A stretch of 64,000 bases of DNA, from contig JACCGJ010000328.1 of NCBI GenBank assembly GCA_013407085.1, positions 10,795 to 74,794 of the forward strand, given 5' to 3'. Source of the stretch: Atriophallophorus winterbourni. Taxonomy: Eukaryota; Platyhelminthes; Trematoda; Plagiorchiida; Microphallidae. The position numbers and the translations under genes are program-made. Positions within the stretch are counted from its first letter, which is position 1, and each line of letters opens with the position of its first letter. Positions 32,287 to 44,640 of the stretch are shown in pieces. Below the pieces are notes generated by a model. It saw only the letters and a list, made by a program, of their open reading frames with translations. It was not told the origin of the DNA and did no database searches.

Positions 32287-34059
32287 ATGCAGTTCATACT
32301 AGAACAGAGTAATACATTTGCATGTAAACATTAAATAGTTCTAAGCATCCCATATGTCACAAAGTGTATATATTCCCACTTTTCTCATAATACCGTGCCA
32401 GGTAACAAATTGAATTTTATTCGTATAGTATGGAAGGTGGAGATTTCGATTTTTAACCTGGTATTCACAATCTACCCGAATATCAACCGCCTCCGCTCAT
32501 ATTAAAACAATTGTAAATCTATGTTAAGAAGACTGAATATTGCCTTGGTCAAAGAAATTAGGATTCAAGGGGCGAAAAACTTTATAAAAGATCCTAATAT
32601 TCAATGTTTCCAGGAAAGCCAAGTCAGTTGTATCAGCGAATTTATCTGCATTGTACCTAGCAGCTTTCATCTCGTCAAATCAAAAGTTGCTTCGTTATAT
32701 TTAGAACCGTGTAGTTTGGTAAAAATATTTTTATTGAAATAAAACGTTAGCCATATCAATGCTTAGTAGAATCGTGAAGTTCAATTTGAAATTTTGACAA
32801 ATCCGAGAAGAAAACATTTCATAGTATATCACAGTAAATATCTGGTCGGTATTTTTGTTTGTACCACGAAATCTTATTCTTTTCATTATTCAGAATGATA
32901 TTTACTAGGCACAATATTACCTAATGAATTGAAGGAATCATTTTCGTTCACGTATGCGTTTAATCGAAACGCAATAAATGTTGGTATACGTATTCGGCAG
33001 CGTCTTCGCTATTGCAATTTGTTCACCCTGAATGTGCACAACCAAAGCTCCAGTAAACAATGACAGACCGATAATTTAGACGACACTGTTGTCCCTTGTA
33101 ATTCCCTTCCATTAGCAAATGGTGTTCCGCGTTTCAGAAACGTAGTTGCTATGCTTTCTAATGCGACCACACTTACCACCATCTGTGTTCCTTGCACTCC
33201 GATCCTCTAACCAAAGCTGGACGGTGTGTGAATTTTTCAAGGCGAGATTACATCAGTAAACAATGCTAGCACTGTTCGATTGAATTTGCTGTTAACACAC
33301 TAACGCCTTGAATTACTAAAATAATTCACGGGTAGAAATAGCGTATTTTGTGCAAATGTCGCATTCTCTGCAAAGGATGCAAGATGATCTATCGAAAATT
33401 CAGTAGCGGAAGCGCTGTAATTATGCAAGCCTTTAAGGAACGCTGAGCAACACGATGCATTTATTTCATACATCTTTCCGGTAACCTAACTAAACAACTC
33501 CCAAAAGCATCCGCTTCCGGATAAGTATTTCACGTTAATAGCAAGACAAAACATGCTTGATGAAATCGAGACTTTTCATCAGTGTTTCATTTCGAAGCTT
33601 GATAAGTTTTAAGGAATATTAATTAATCCAAATATAATCCCATGCGAAAAAATCAAAAGTTCTGTGTCATAATATAATGAAAATGAAATAGGGTTGTCTC
33701 TCATTTCATGTGATTCAAAAAAGCGATTCTGCGCATCAATTAAAAGATGCGTAAAAATTGACAGTTGTGAATGAATTGGCAACAGTATTTTATTTAGTGT
33801 CCTTTATTTATTAAGTTGGAATATAAATTTTAATAGCGTCAGTTTTGATGAACAATGTAATTATAATGATTGTATATGATGTGGAATCTGTCGTTTGTTT
33901 GCTCAAGTTCTCGTTGTTTTCATAGTCGCTTTAAAAAGAAATTTTCTCGTGATTATGCTTACGGTTTTTTAGAGTTCCTTTAAATTTAAATTTTCTATAG
34001 GAATGAAATATAAGCTAGTGATCATCAAATAAGTAGATTGCAATTAATGAATTGTGGTG

Positions 34060-34360
34060 CTCACAACTTCACCACTTACACTCCGCGACCGGTAACTGGC
34101 TGTTTGCCGTCATGCCGTCATTGTATGCCACTGTTAAATAAGGTTCTTACAAAGAACTACGATGTTTAACAACAGAATCACAAAGTGAATTTTGTTCAAG
34201 CACTCAAAGCGCTTTTAAATGACCAATAACATTCGGTGCTCACATCCCCATCCTTTACACACCACTATCGGTTTTTAGCTGTTTGCCGTCATCAGGTGGA
34301 GACAGTAAGATCACGTTCGGTGAGCCTTGAAACAGTTATACTTGTATGCCACTGTTGCTC
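34060..34360 (-). mobile_element. Hammerhead retroposon family B, minus copies
   Basis: Two partial units. The first (around 34085-34115) keeps stem II GGC/GCC and ACCGGT but has lost CTGATGA and GAAA. The second has CTGATGA (34289-34295), the CGGC-AAACA-GC stem-loop and AAAACCGAT in place of GAAACCGGT. The trailing block around TCCCCATCC and GTGAGCACC is the family B signature. Confidence 0.65.
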
Positions 34361-34361
34361 A

Positions 34362-34640
34362 TATCCTCATCCATTACACACAAGTTAACGATATCATACA
34401 ATTATACCTTTTTATAACACTATGCCACTGTTTCAAGCCTAACTGGATCGGATCTCTCTGTCTACACCTGATGACGGCAAACAGCCAGAAACCGGTAGTG
34501 GTATATAAGAGATGGGGATGTGAGAACCACAATACATTGGTCTTTTATAATCGCCTCAATCATTTGGCCAGGAATCACTTTGTGATTCTGTTTTTGAACA
34601 TCGTGGTTCTTTCTAAGAAACCCTTTATATAACAGTGACA
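34362..34640 (+). mobile_element. Hammerhead retroposon family B, plus copy with near-intact ribozyme
   Basis: The ribozyme reads CTGATGA (34468-34474), CGGC-AAACA-GCCA, GAAA (34488-34491), CCGGTA, then GTGG. Cleavage would follow A, which hammerheads permit. Stem I can pair CAC before the core with GTG after it. The first position of stem II is C opposite A instead of the usual G-C pair, a feature of this subfamily that may weaken activity. The unit is interrupted at 34641 by an RTE-like insertion and continues at 35172. Removing the insert gives a ribozyme-to-ribozyme period near 244 bp. Confidence 0.75.
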
Positions 34641-35171
34641 AAAGTATCGTGGAGGACAGGTGCACTACCGCTGAAGTGCTTTAAAAAGATGGTCGACAGA
34701 GCATGTCACCCTATTTACGTCAGCGCCGCATGAAGTGGCTTGGTATGTCTATAGAATGGAAAAAAGGTGTTATTCGGAAAGATCTACTCTACGGTGGGTT
34801 GCCAATAGGAAGTTGCGGACACATTGGGAAGACCGCAGTGTTGCGGGTACGAAGATGTTTGCAAAAGAGATATGAAAGCTCTTGCATTTGACCCCGCAAC
34901 TGGGAAGAAATTGTTCTGACCCGCTCACTTTGGAGTGCATGTGTAAAGTGTCGACTGCAAGCCGGGGAGGAGCAAATACAGCTCCTGGCTGCTGAACGCA
35001 GATCACGCCGCCGGCGTGCAACTGATACAATACAACAGAGTTCTGACTATCGTTGCAAGCGCTGCGGGAGAGATTGTTCCTCCCGAATCGGACTGTTTAG
35101 TCATTCAAAAAGCTGCAAAACATGAAATTCAGGCGATGTGATGTACATCCATGGTCGACATCGACCGACGG
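34641..35171 (+). mobile_element. RTE-like LINE, 5'-truncated, inserted into a hammerhead retroposon
   Basis: Contains the family C-terminal region (QRRMKWLGM, KDLLYGG, QAGEEQIQLLAAERRSRRRR by frame, then CKRCGRDCSSRIGLFSHSKSC) and the 3' end GTACATCCATGGTCGACATCGAC. ATATAACAGTGACA is present at 34627-34640 and 35172-35185 as a 14-bp target-site duplication. Both copies are family B sequence, so the insertion is younger than that repeat. Confidence 0.85.
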
Positions 35172-35340
35172 ATATAACAGTGACATACAAGTATTACTTT
35201 TTATACTACTTTACCAATGTTTCAAATCTCACTGAACCGGATATTACTGTCTCTACCAGATGACAGCAAAACAGCCAGAAACCGGTAGCGATGTGTAAGG
35301 GATGGGTATTTGAGGATCAAAATATATTGATTTTACAAAT
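35172..35340 (+). mobile_element. Hammerhead retroposon family B, continuation after the RTE-like insertion
   Basis: Starts with the second copy of the 14-bp target duplication and continues the family B unit. The ribozyme has CAGATGA (about 35257-35263) instead of CTGATGA, then GAAA at 35278-35281 and CCGGTA. A single base change breaks the core. Confidence 0.7.
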
Positions 35341-36614
35341 GTTTCTTTAAATTGAAATGTTCTACATGAGAGAAATATAAGCTTGATAGTTTCAGAAAAA
35401 TGTTATTTCAATTACTTACTTAAATTACGCAATGGATCGGTCTAAACAACATTTCATTGATTGTAGCAGCAATTTAGGTTTTCCTTATACTTCGTATAAA
35501 TAATGATCCACGGATCATAATCCAACATTTCACTACGCAATAGTGACAAACGCCTTATTATAAACAATAATTTAGACCATAACGATTCAGAAACGTACAT
35601 CGATAATTAAGCCAAAATAATTGATCCAGTCACAACACCAACAAGCCTCAGACCGCACAAGGCACGGTAGCCAGTCTACAGTTTTGTCGTTTTATGGCGG
35701 CAAAGGTAATTTTTACTTCTTTTTTATAACCTCATCTTGAACAATTCATTGTGCCAATCGCCCCGAAAATCTGTTTTCGCATGTGTTGTCCATGATTGGG
35801 AGTTTCCTTGCATTGTGCAACCCCTCGAGAAAGGAGAACTGCAACACATGTTAGCCAGAGAGCAAACGATAGAAAGTCGCGTTGTAATTAAAAATATGCC
35901 CAAAGCCAATCAGTGTGCATTGGTGATTTGTTATTCAGTTACTGGGGTTAGACTTCCCGGGATAGAAGCTGACTCATTACAGCCGACGTAAATTATAGCT
36001 ATTCATTCAACAAATAAAATGTGAATAATGATTTTATAAACTTCCCGGGGTCGTGTGAATTTTAGGGAAACATACGATTTATAACATCATTAAAAGGTGC
36101 TAAATCGATTTTTATAATTGCAATAAATTCGGGAAGTTAAATGCCGATTGGGTATAGTATTTTGTGAATTTGTTAGACTGATATAACAATAACAATAACA
36201 ATATGGATGTTGGCCCAAAAATTGTTTTCAAGATGAATGCATTCGAGTATTTAGATAAGATTAAATAATTGAAAGGCTTTCAAACTGGGAATTTTGATAC
36301 TTGAATTTTGTTATTTTCTATGGTAAACATGCCTTGTAGGCATTTTGTAGTTAGTGACGCCGATAATCGAACCGTTGAAAAACTAATCGGTAATCAATCT
36401 TAAATCTTATATTAGTGCATAGCACGTTTAAAATTTTTGAGAATTTATCAGCGTGTCTTTTAGATTCTGCATTGCAAATCAGTCTTAAACATTCTTTTTA
36501 GGCTTCGGATATAATTTTCGGAAAAAATAGATAAATTGTATTCACTATCCTGAAAGGTTGTCACGGCTGGGGCGGTTTGAACGATAAGCTTGTAATTCCC
36601 AAAATGTTCTAATG
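35341..36614. other. Non-coding, one unrecognised plus frame
   Basis: The frame at 35737-35991 has even amino-acid use (for example HDWEFPCIVQPLEKGEL) and could be an exon or a transposon scrap; no donor or acceptor pair was convincing. Confidence 0.3.
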
Positions 36615-39600
36615 GAGCGTGTCTCACATAGCGCTTGACAACCAAGTCCAGCTCCTTGCCTTCACGCGTGGTCCTGTGTGACCCAGCGGAACTGCTTCTA
36701 CTGACAGGAGTAAGTTCGAAGGCGGCTGACTAATGCCTCAAAACCAGCTTGCTCCGGACTGGTTGAGCTCGAACGTTCATGAAAGCGATCCACCTAGTAG
36801 AAGAAAAACCCTTATCACTAACCTTCACTGCATTGTGGCTACATCCGATAAAGGGAAAGGCTTCAGGAGTCAACCTCAATGAAAATCCGATGCAGAAGTG
36901 CAGTTAGGGAGTCCGAAGTTGTATTTAAATTCGTTCTGCCAACTCCTGCAACGGCATTGTTGTCCAAACGTATCAGCCTAACTGTTCCTTTTGTTCCAGT
37001 GGTGCCGTGATGAGGGAGCACTTGCTGCATGGGCAAAAGCAAGTTCTAGATATTAAACTGCCTTCGGTGAACATCTCAACGCACCAATGGAGAGGAAACT
37101 CCATTCCGCATCTATGGATAAAAACATGGGGAAGCGGCCTATACCTATACTAAACAACAAAGGTCAGTTCTGAAACTGGGAACCTGGAACGTCCGGTCCA
37201 TGCTCCCAGGATTCCATGGCGACGTCTCAAATATCATAGGCGTAGGAAAATCAGCTGTGATTAACAATGAGCTAGAAAGGCTGAAGGGCGACGTAGCTGC
37301 CCTGCAAGAGACGCGATAACCAGACACTGGTATGCTAACAGTATGAGATTACACATTTTTGGAACGGCAGAAGCTCTAATGAGCCTCGACTGCATGGAGT
37401 TTGGTTTGCCTTTTGAAACAGTCTACTGAAAGCAGCAGCGGGATAGAATGGATCTGGAGTCTAAATCTAAAGTGCATTACTGGTATCATTACACCGACGC
37501 TCTCTGCGACTCCTGCTAAAAAAAGTTTTTTTTTATCATAACCTCACAACATTCTAAAAAACATTCCACAAAAACTGAGTAGTTATGTTGGGTGATATCA
37601 ATGTTAGTGGTGTTGCAGATTACGAGTCTTGGCAAAACTGTCTCGGAAGGTTCGTAGTAGGTAAAACCAATGAAAATGGACAACGCCTTCTAGAACTTTG
37701 CACACAGTTCAGCCTTTGTGTCAGTAACACTTTCTTTCAAACAAAACCACAGCATAAAGTCTCTTGGAAACATCCACGCTCTAAGCATGGGCATCAGCTT
37801 GATCTTATTCTTGTTAGGCGCATTTATATAGGAAGCGTACTCCTCACCAGATCATATCAAAACTCAGACTGGGGCTGATCATTCACTGGTCTGTAAAATT
37901 CTGAATCTTCCCCAAAGGATATTTCACCGCACCAAGTTGTCTGCTAAACCGAGGATAAACGTCACTTGCATGCGCGAACCTAATCCAGCTGCACGACTTG
38001 TAAGATCCTTCACAGCCAAGACAACATAACTCTAATCGGCTTCAGAAAACTCAGAATCCCTAAAAATCTGCATATGCCGAGTCGCGCGTTTTACTTACGG
38101 CCCGAAGAAAGCTCGAACGAGCGACTGGTTGAGAATCCGTTAGCATTCTTCAATTTCAAAGGTATGCAAACAGATGAGATCTTGTGACTTCTAAGAGCAG
38201 CTAGAAATAAAGTCCAACAGACTGCCAGACAATGTGCAAATGGCTATTGGACTGAAAATGGCCTCAGCATCCAAAAGGCTGTGGATAGTTCAAGTTTTCA
38301 CTTTTTGTATGAAGAGATCAAGATGGCCATTGGTCCAAAAAAACTTAAAACGTCTCCCTTTACGTCTTTATCGGGTAACCCTATTGCAAAAGAAACTCAG
38401 AAGATGGAAAGATGGGTAGAGCACTTCTCCTCTCTCTACTCTAACGACAGTGCGTTTCTATCGCACGCACTTAAAAATGTTGAGCGGTTGCCAACAATTG
38501 AACATCCAGATGCTCACACCCACCCCTTTTGAGCTCAATTGGGCAATCGACCGCTTAGCGAATTAGAAAGACCCTGGTGACGACGGAATGTCACCTGAGC
38601 ACATCTGATGCTGTAGAACAGCATTATTAGAGAATATTCACCATTTGCTTCTTCAGTGCTGGCAGGAGGAGTGTGCCCCACAAGAGATGCGAGACACAAA
38701 GTTCATCAAGCTATTCAAGAATAAGAATGATAGAGGCGATTGCAACAATTTCAGATGAATCTTTTTTTGTAAGCAGATTGTTTGCTAATTTCTCACAGAT
38801 CCAGCTACAAGTTTTAGCTGATAAAGTTGACTCCAAATTTCAAAGTGGCTTTCGCAGGGGAAGATCAACCGTTGACATGATCTTCTCCCTAAGGCAACTT
38901 CAAGAAAAGTGTCGGGAACAGCGTATGCCATTATACGCTGTTTTTATTGATTTAACGAAGTCATTCGACTACGTCAGCATTGACGGTCTTTTAAAAATGC
39001 TTGATTTGACGGACTGCTTCCCAAAACTGCTCAAGCTCGTTATTTCGTTTCACTCAGGCATGAAGGGCTCAGCCCATTTTAACGGTTTCAGCTCCGATGC
39101 CTTTGAAATTCGCCGAGACGTCAAACAAGGGTGTGTTCTTGCTCTCACGCTGTTCGGCAATCTCATTGCTCTGCTTCTGAAGTACGATTTTAGGACGAGT
39201 ACAGAAGGCATTTGCCCACGCACGTGAAGTGATGACAAGTATTTTAACCTGAACCGATTTACAGCACAAAACAAGGCACGGGATGAGCGAATATGTGACC
39301 TGTTGTGTACCGATGATGAAGTCATTATTGCTCACAACCCAAAACACATCCAGGACCAACTGGACTGCATTCGTCGGTATGCAAAGACTTTTTGCCTAAC
39401 AGCCAGCATGAGCAAGACCAAATTTCTTGGTTAAGGGACTGTATTGCCTCCAATCTTCACTGTTGGAAACTGTCAGCTTGAACCAGCACATCATTTCACA
39501 TATCTAGGTTCAACCATTGCGGATAACCTCTCGCTAGACACGGAGATTGATACGCGGATTGGCAGAGCAGCTGTCATTTTGTCGTGATTGAACTCTCGTG

Positions 39601-40290
39601 TTTCGAGTAACTGCAAGGTGATTCTAAAGACAAAGATGATGGTATACAGCGTGTGCGTACTAAATGCTTTGCTGTACGGCAGCAAAACCTGGACTATCCA
39701 CGGAAGAGACGAATGGAAGCTGAATGATTTCCATCTACGAAGCATCCGTCGTATGCTAAACATATCATGTATGGACAAAATGACTAATGCTGAAGTAGTT
39801 TCAAAAGCTCGTCTACATAGCACGTTCACCCTTCTAAGACAGCGCCGCCTTCGGTATATCGTCACGTCAAAAGAATATAAAATGATCATATTCCGAAAGA
39901 TCGACTCAATGGTGAGTTGCAATCAGGAAGTCGACCATTTGGCACACAGCATTTGCGCTACAAAGACGTTTGCAAAAGAGATATGAAAGCTCTTGGTAAT
40001 TACCCCGCGAGTTTTGAAGTACTTGCTCTTGACCAGTCACATTGAAGGCATTGTGTAAAGCGTCGTCTGCAAGCTAGGAAGGAGCAGATACATCTCTTGG
40101 CTGCTGAACGCAGATCACGCCGCCGGCAAGCAACTTATGCCTAATGACCGAGTTCTGTCTATTTTTGCAATTGCTGTAGCAGAAATGTTTCCTCCCGAAT
40201 CGAACTGTTTAGTCATTCGGAAAGCTATGAAATAAAAAAATTCATGCGATTGTGCTGTACATCCATAGTCAATATCAACCGAAGGAGGCT
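36615..40290 (+). mobile_element. RTE-like LINE, long degenerate copy (endonuclease and reverse transcriptase)
   Basis: Nearly the whole element is present. A non-coding 5' part runs from about 36615 to 37170. The AP-type endonuclease follows with GTWNVRSM and AALQETR (37180-37320) and GDINVSG, NENGQRLLELC and HPRSKHGHQLDLILVRR (37585-37850). The reverse transcriptase comes next with LADKVDSKFQSGFRRGRSTVDM and FIDLTKSFDYV (38810-38970), KQGCVLALTLF (39120-39160) and TDDE in place of YADD (about 39309-39320). The C-terminal region has LLYGSKTWT and RLHSTFTLLRQRRLR, and the 3' end is near 40290. Stops, frameshifts and the lost catalytic Asp pair show it cannot move itself. Confidence 0.85.
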
Positions 40291-43200
40291 AACAACTATC
40301 TTGCATTCATGACGCTATCAACCACGAACAAATCACCGTTAGTGTATATTAAATCTCACACATATTTGCATTGTGATGTAGAAAGTTATAATTTTGTTTA
40401 CTCTTTTCGAATACCAGTATTAAAAGCCTATTATCGAAGGAAAGTATATATTAATATATATATATATATATTAGGAACGAATGTTGTTATTTTTGAAGTA
40501 TCTTATATGTGTATCATTTCCAATTATGAAGCTAGTAAATAATTATCTCGGAATATCAGCAAGATGCACTCCAATTTTCACAAAATATTACTTACATCTC
40601 GAAATGGGAACACGATTTTAACCGGTTTAACAATACACTGCTGCAAACATATATAGAATAATTTTGAATTTAATTACCACACAGCCATGCCAAATACTTT
40701 ATCTCGATTTGACAACGAAACACACCTGGTATCCACACTTCATTGCACCCAGTGTTTTAAAGACCACCCAAGATTTATTTCATCTGATTTCCAGCCAAGC
40801 TAAACAAGTGCTTGCGATTAAACCGATGTTACTTTGTTGGTTCCGTTTTCTTGGTGGTCGGTCTGCTTTGTGCGACAGCTGCAATGACCCAATGTGGATA
40901 GCAGAAGCTTTCGACCAGCAACTTTGCTACATATTGTGTTTTCATTTAAGCTGGTAATATTTCTGGTTAATCGCGAAATGCCATATTTTAGATGATCTCT
41001 AAATTTTAGAAATGACAAACAAATAATAATCGAATGTACTGATTTGTTTGTTTCGTAACAATACAGATTTTCTTGAGTGTATTTTTTCACAATCTGTTGA
41101 GAGAAATGAAGCAAAACATAACACGTCATTACTAGGAATGTATGGTGGAAATTGCATAAATTAGTTTTTGAACTTCGAACCGCTCAAGTTAATTATATTC
41201 TGTTCGCAATTGTTTTATGGCAAATTCCGAAAACGTAGACGCTTTCGGTCACCTGTTACTCAACCCCCCGTTGATCACAAACTTAAATAAAGTAATAAAA
41301 TTGGAAGATTAACTAAACATAGCTCATGTTTCCTGTATAATAAATAAGGAAAATCTCATATTCCATCATTTCAAATAAATAGTTCCAATTCTGTCAAACT
41401 TAACATTTGATTATTATCGAATAAATTTGAGGCTATTTCGTGATATGTCACAGAAGTATCCACACTGTTGTATTCTTTATCAGACCACTCGTATTTTGCA
41501 TTCTATTCAAAGGTTACCGTTGTCAAATTCACAACGAAGTTTAGAATGAATTATTTTGAGCACTATAATACTTAATTCGCTCAAAGAAGTTGAGGCTTCA
41601 GAGCCGCTGGCACTTTGATTTCTAAGCGGAAAATTCCATAACTAGAACACATCAATCCTAGGTAAACATTGAGACCCTGTTTGGTTTGGTTTGACTTTGT
41701 GACTAGTCATTTCCGTGACACTCTTGAAAATCATTCGTCGTATATTTCTTTCGTTGCAAATACAAATCGTTAGTAGAATATAGAAAACAAATTAAAAAAC
41801 CGAATATTGTATCTTTTTTCACAATTGAATATTCTGAAGTACTTTGTGTGTGAATATTGAATATCTCCCAGTTGAAAGCAATTGTTGCTGCACAATGCTG
41901 TGAGATAAACGTTAATATGAAATATGACATTTGACACAAGTGAACGATTGCTACACTCATCTTCCCGAATTTCGTGTTTCTAAAAGCATCGCGGCATACA
42001 CTTTAGTGTCTCTTAAGAATAAAGTGACATACATACGAGTAACAATGAACCTATGAGTTACCGCTATCGGTACTAAGAGAAAACACAATAACTGAATGAA
42101 TCTTCCTATTGAAATGTTATGAAATGGAGCCAATTTAATCAGTAGGCTCAAACAAAAACATTTTGAGAGCTGATTCACAAAGTGGATTTACGTTACACAA
42201 TGAAATTTGATTTGATTGTAAAACGTATTAATATAAGTAAATTTACTATATTTAAGATCAGAATGATCAAACGAAGTAAGTGCAACATAGTATGTTTTGC
42301 AGAGGGGAAAATGACATGCAAGTAAATCCTCATAATGAAAGCGCGATGGTTTTGAAATAACCACCAATTTAACGAAGTATACATCAAATGATTTGAGAGG
42401 TGCTTATACATTAGCAGAGTAACGTCTCAGATGGTTATTAAATGCAAATGCTTGAATCCATGTTGCAATTATCGATGAGTTGTTTGAATATATTTATAAA
42501 CTCTTGTTGTACCAGTCAAAATATGGATCTTGCAATCTCCAGTTCACGTGCTCGTCGTAATATTGAGAATGAGATGGATTAGTATTCAATATCTACACGT
42601 TACCGTTAATAGGTGTCTAATATAGTTTTACGAAATCGCTGTCATGTGACAAAGTGAACCTTAGATTTACAACAATGCAACAGTCAAAATTCTTCCAGGA
42701 AGGACTAGCTCGCAAATGCCGTAATGTGTCGATGAAGATGCTGAGCAAATGACCATGTTGAAACAACATATCTTTCCAGTAGTTCACCGACATGAAAGAG
42801 AAATCTTAGTTATGATGCGTGTTCCTAGAGGGTATAGATAAAAATGTCTGGACCATCCGCGTTAGAAATCATTTTTAATATTCTAGTAGAGCGAAAGATT
42901 TAGATCAAGCTCTAGATTATAGATAATGTTAAATGTTCCAGAAATGTTCTATTGTCGGTCCTATTGATTCATAGCGATTAACATACGGAACAATTAATAA
43001 TGATAATTCATGAAGTGCGGCGTAGAGATGGTATGAAAAAAGGTTTCCACTAAGCGCAAATAAACTGAGGCACATTAGCTGCTTAAGGAATACATGAACT
43101 TGAATCAGATGGAGTGCGGTTTCATGAAAAGTGGATATTTTTCTACATATTAACTACTTTTGCCTAAAAGGTCATTTAGAATTGACTGTTTTACGTATAT

Positions 43201-43514
43201 ACAACTGTAACGATTGCGGGTATCACTTAAACATTCAAACAAAGTAGATATCAAACCTACTGGCTCACCCAGTGTGTGAGCAAAAAAACGATATCTTTTT
43301 TTCTGGGAAAGCAAAAAAAGTGAAGCAAATCGTGTATATATTGAACAGAATCATATTCCAAATGCTTTTAGACAAGGGGTTATTTTCAATATGATAATTT
43401 CCATCATTTGAAATCTTCCATAACACATTGGAAGGGTAAGCATTGTTGATCGCTTGAAAATAAATGAAAACATGGATTTCAAATCTACTCATAATTTCAA
43501 GGTACACATGGGCG
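40291..43514. other. AT-rich non-coding stretch
   Basis: Nothing recognised except the TA run. The plus frame 40664-40957 has five cysteines but no motif or splice support. Confidence 0.4.
40453..40472. repeat. (TA)n microsatellite
   Basis: Alternating A and T, 3' of the long RTE-like copy. Confidence 0.85.
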
Positions 43515-43715
43515 TGGCAACAAGTGATTGATAAGGTTGATCGTCACAACTTTATCCAACAGTTGAATAAAAAGTTTTTACTTAATTTACCATGCCTCAA
43601 CTGTCTCAAGGCATGTGAAAACTGTTAGTACTTCCCTATCACGACAAACAGTACAAACCAGTCAAGGTGTGTTTGTGGTGGAAATGCATGCAAATGAAGT
43701 TATTTGTGGTAACAA
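43515..43715 (+). mobile_element. Hammerhead retroposon family A, decayed plus copy
   Basis: Keeps the order of family blocks: GTTGATCGTCACAAC, CTCAACTGTCTCAAGGCATG, a ruined ribozyme at about 43634-43664 (ACAAACAGTACAAACCAGTC) and the trailing GTGGAAATGCATGCAAATG. Confidence 0.6.
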
Positions 43716-43914
43716 TAATTTTTAATAAATTAATTGTTTGATGTGAGCACATAAATAATATGCCTGATTTTTGCTATTTCAAATCTATAGTCCGTTTAAT
43801 TTTTTCTGATAACGCAACTCTGGCTAAGACATGAAACTTTCCATGAATATATTTGTGTTCCTTCCCAAATTTGTATCTATCTATTACAAACACATTCTCT
43901 ATTCTTCATTCTCT

Positions 43915-44010
43915 ATTCTCCTACTTTCCCTGCCTGGTGAGAGCAAACAGCACGAAACCGGTTGTGTGGTGTGTGTCTGATGGATATGCCTGCAAATGTG
44001 CTTTCTACAT
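43915..44010 (+). mobile_element. Hammerhead retroposon family A, plus copy with one core change
   Basis: The core reads CTGGTGA (43934-43940) in place of CTGATGA, then an AAACA-loop stem, GAAA (43954-43957), CCGGTT and GTGTGGTGTGTG. The trailing GATGGATATGCCTGCAAATG is typical. One A-to-G change in an invariant position should impair cleavage. Confidence 0.65.
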
Positions 44011-44389
44011 TCTTTATTTCTTCTTCTCTATAAATATATGTATTTTACAGCCGACGTCAAAGACTGAACATCATAAATATGATTTTAGCTTAATACTGCT
44101 AAAAGGCACATTGAAGTTTTGTATTGGTGGTCCCATCCGAATGGAATACCCTTCCTCCTGTGTAATAGCAAAATGTAAAAGCTGAGCACGAGCTCATTTA
44201 TCATCTTTCGTATATTATAAATGTGACGGTATAGAAAAGAATTATTTTTAAATAGTCGGTAAACGTCTTGATAACTTCTGATGCAGAGTTCTGCTTACAT
44301 TTATTGAATTTATGCTGGGTGTTACTATCAGGTAAACAGCGCAATATTATGGGCAAGTGAGCATCGAATCAACAGAAAACTCTTAATTT

Positions 44390-44640
44390 TTTATTAATTT
44401 TTATGACCATGGGCCAATTATCTATTTACCTGATGACAACAAACTCTAAGAAACCAGTAATGGAGGGTAAACGCACAGAATTTGAGCGTAAGAGTAAATC
44501 GTTTTTCTATAAATGTTTTGAGCATTTTACTGATTGTCACCTTGTCAATCTCCTCCTAAAAAACCTGTTTGGTTGTGAGAACTTCATTTATGAGCAGCTT
44601 TAATGTACAACTTAAAAATTTTCTTCTCAATGTTAATTCA
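44390..44640 (+). mobile_element. Hammerhead retroposon family B, decayed plus copy
   Basis: CTGATGA (44430-44436), ACAAACTCTAA, GAAA (44450-44453) and CCAGTA keep the order, but stem II cannot pair. Downstream blocks (TTTTGAGCATTTTACTGATTGTCAC and the TGTTTGGTTGTGAGAAC region) match family B at 34540-34620. Confidence 0.6.

Larger units (their letters stand above)
28391..34059. other. AT-rich non-coding stretch
   Basis: Contains the possible microexon (29324-29363), another splice-like segment (29716-29792), the family B remnant and the ACTT run. The minus frame 33009-33197 is unrecognised. Confidence 0.4.

Noticed and set aside
33570..33600. TCATCAG (CTGATGA on the minus strand)
   Set aside because: No stem II or GAAA in the right place; unrelated to the repeat family.
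40664..40957. Plus frame with several cysteines as a secreted protein
   Set aside because: No signal peptide, no motif, and irregular cysteine spacing.
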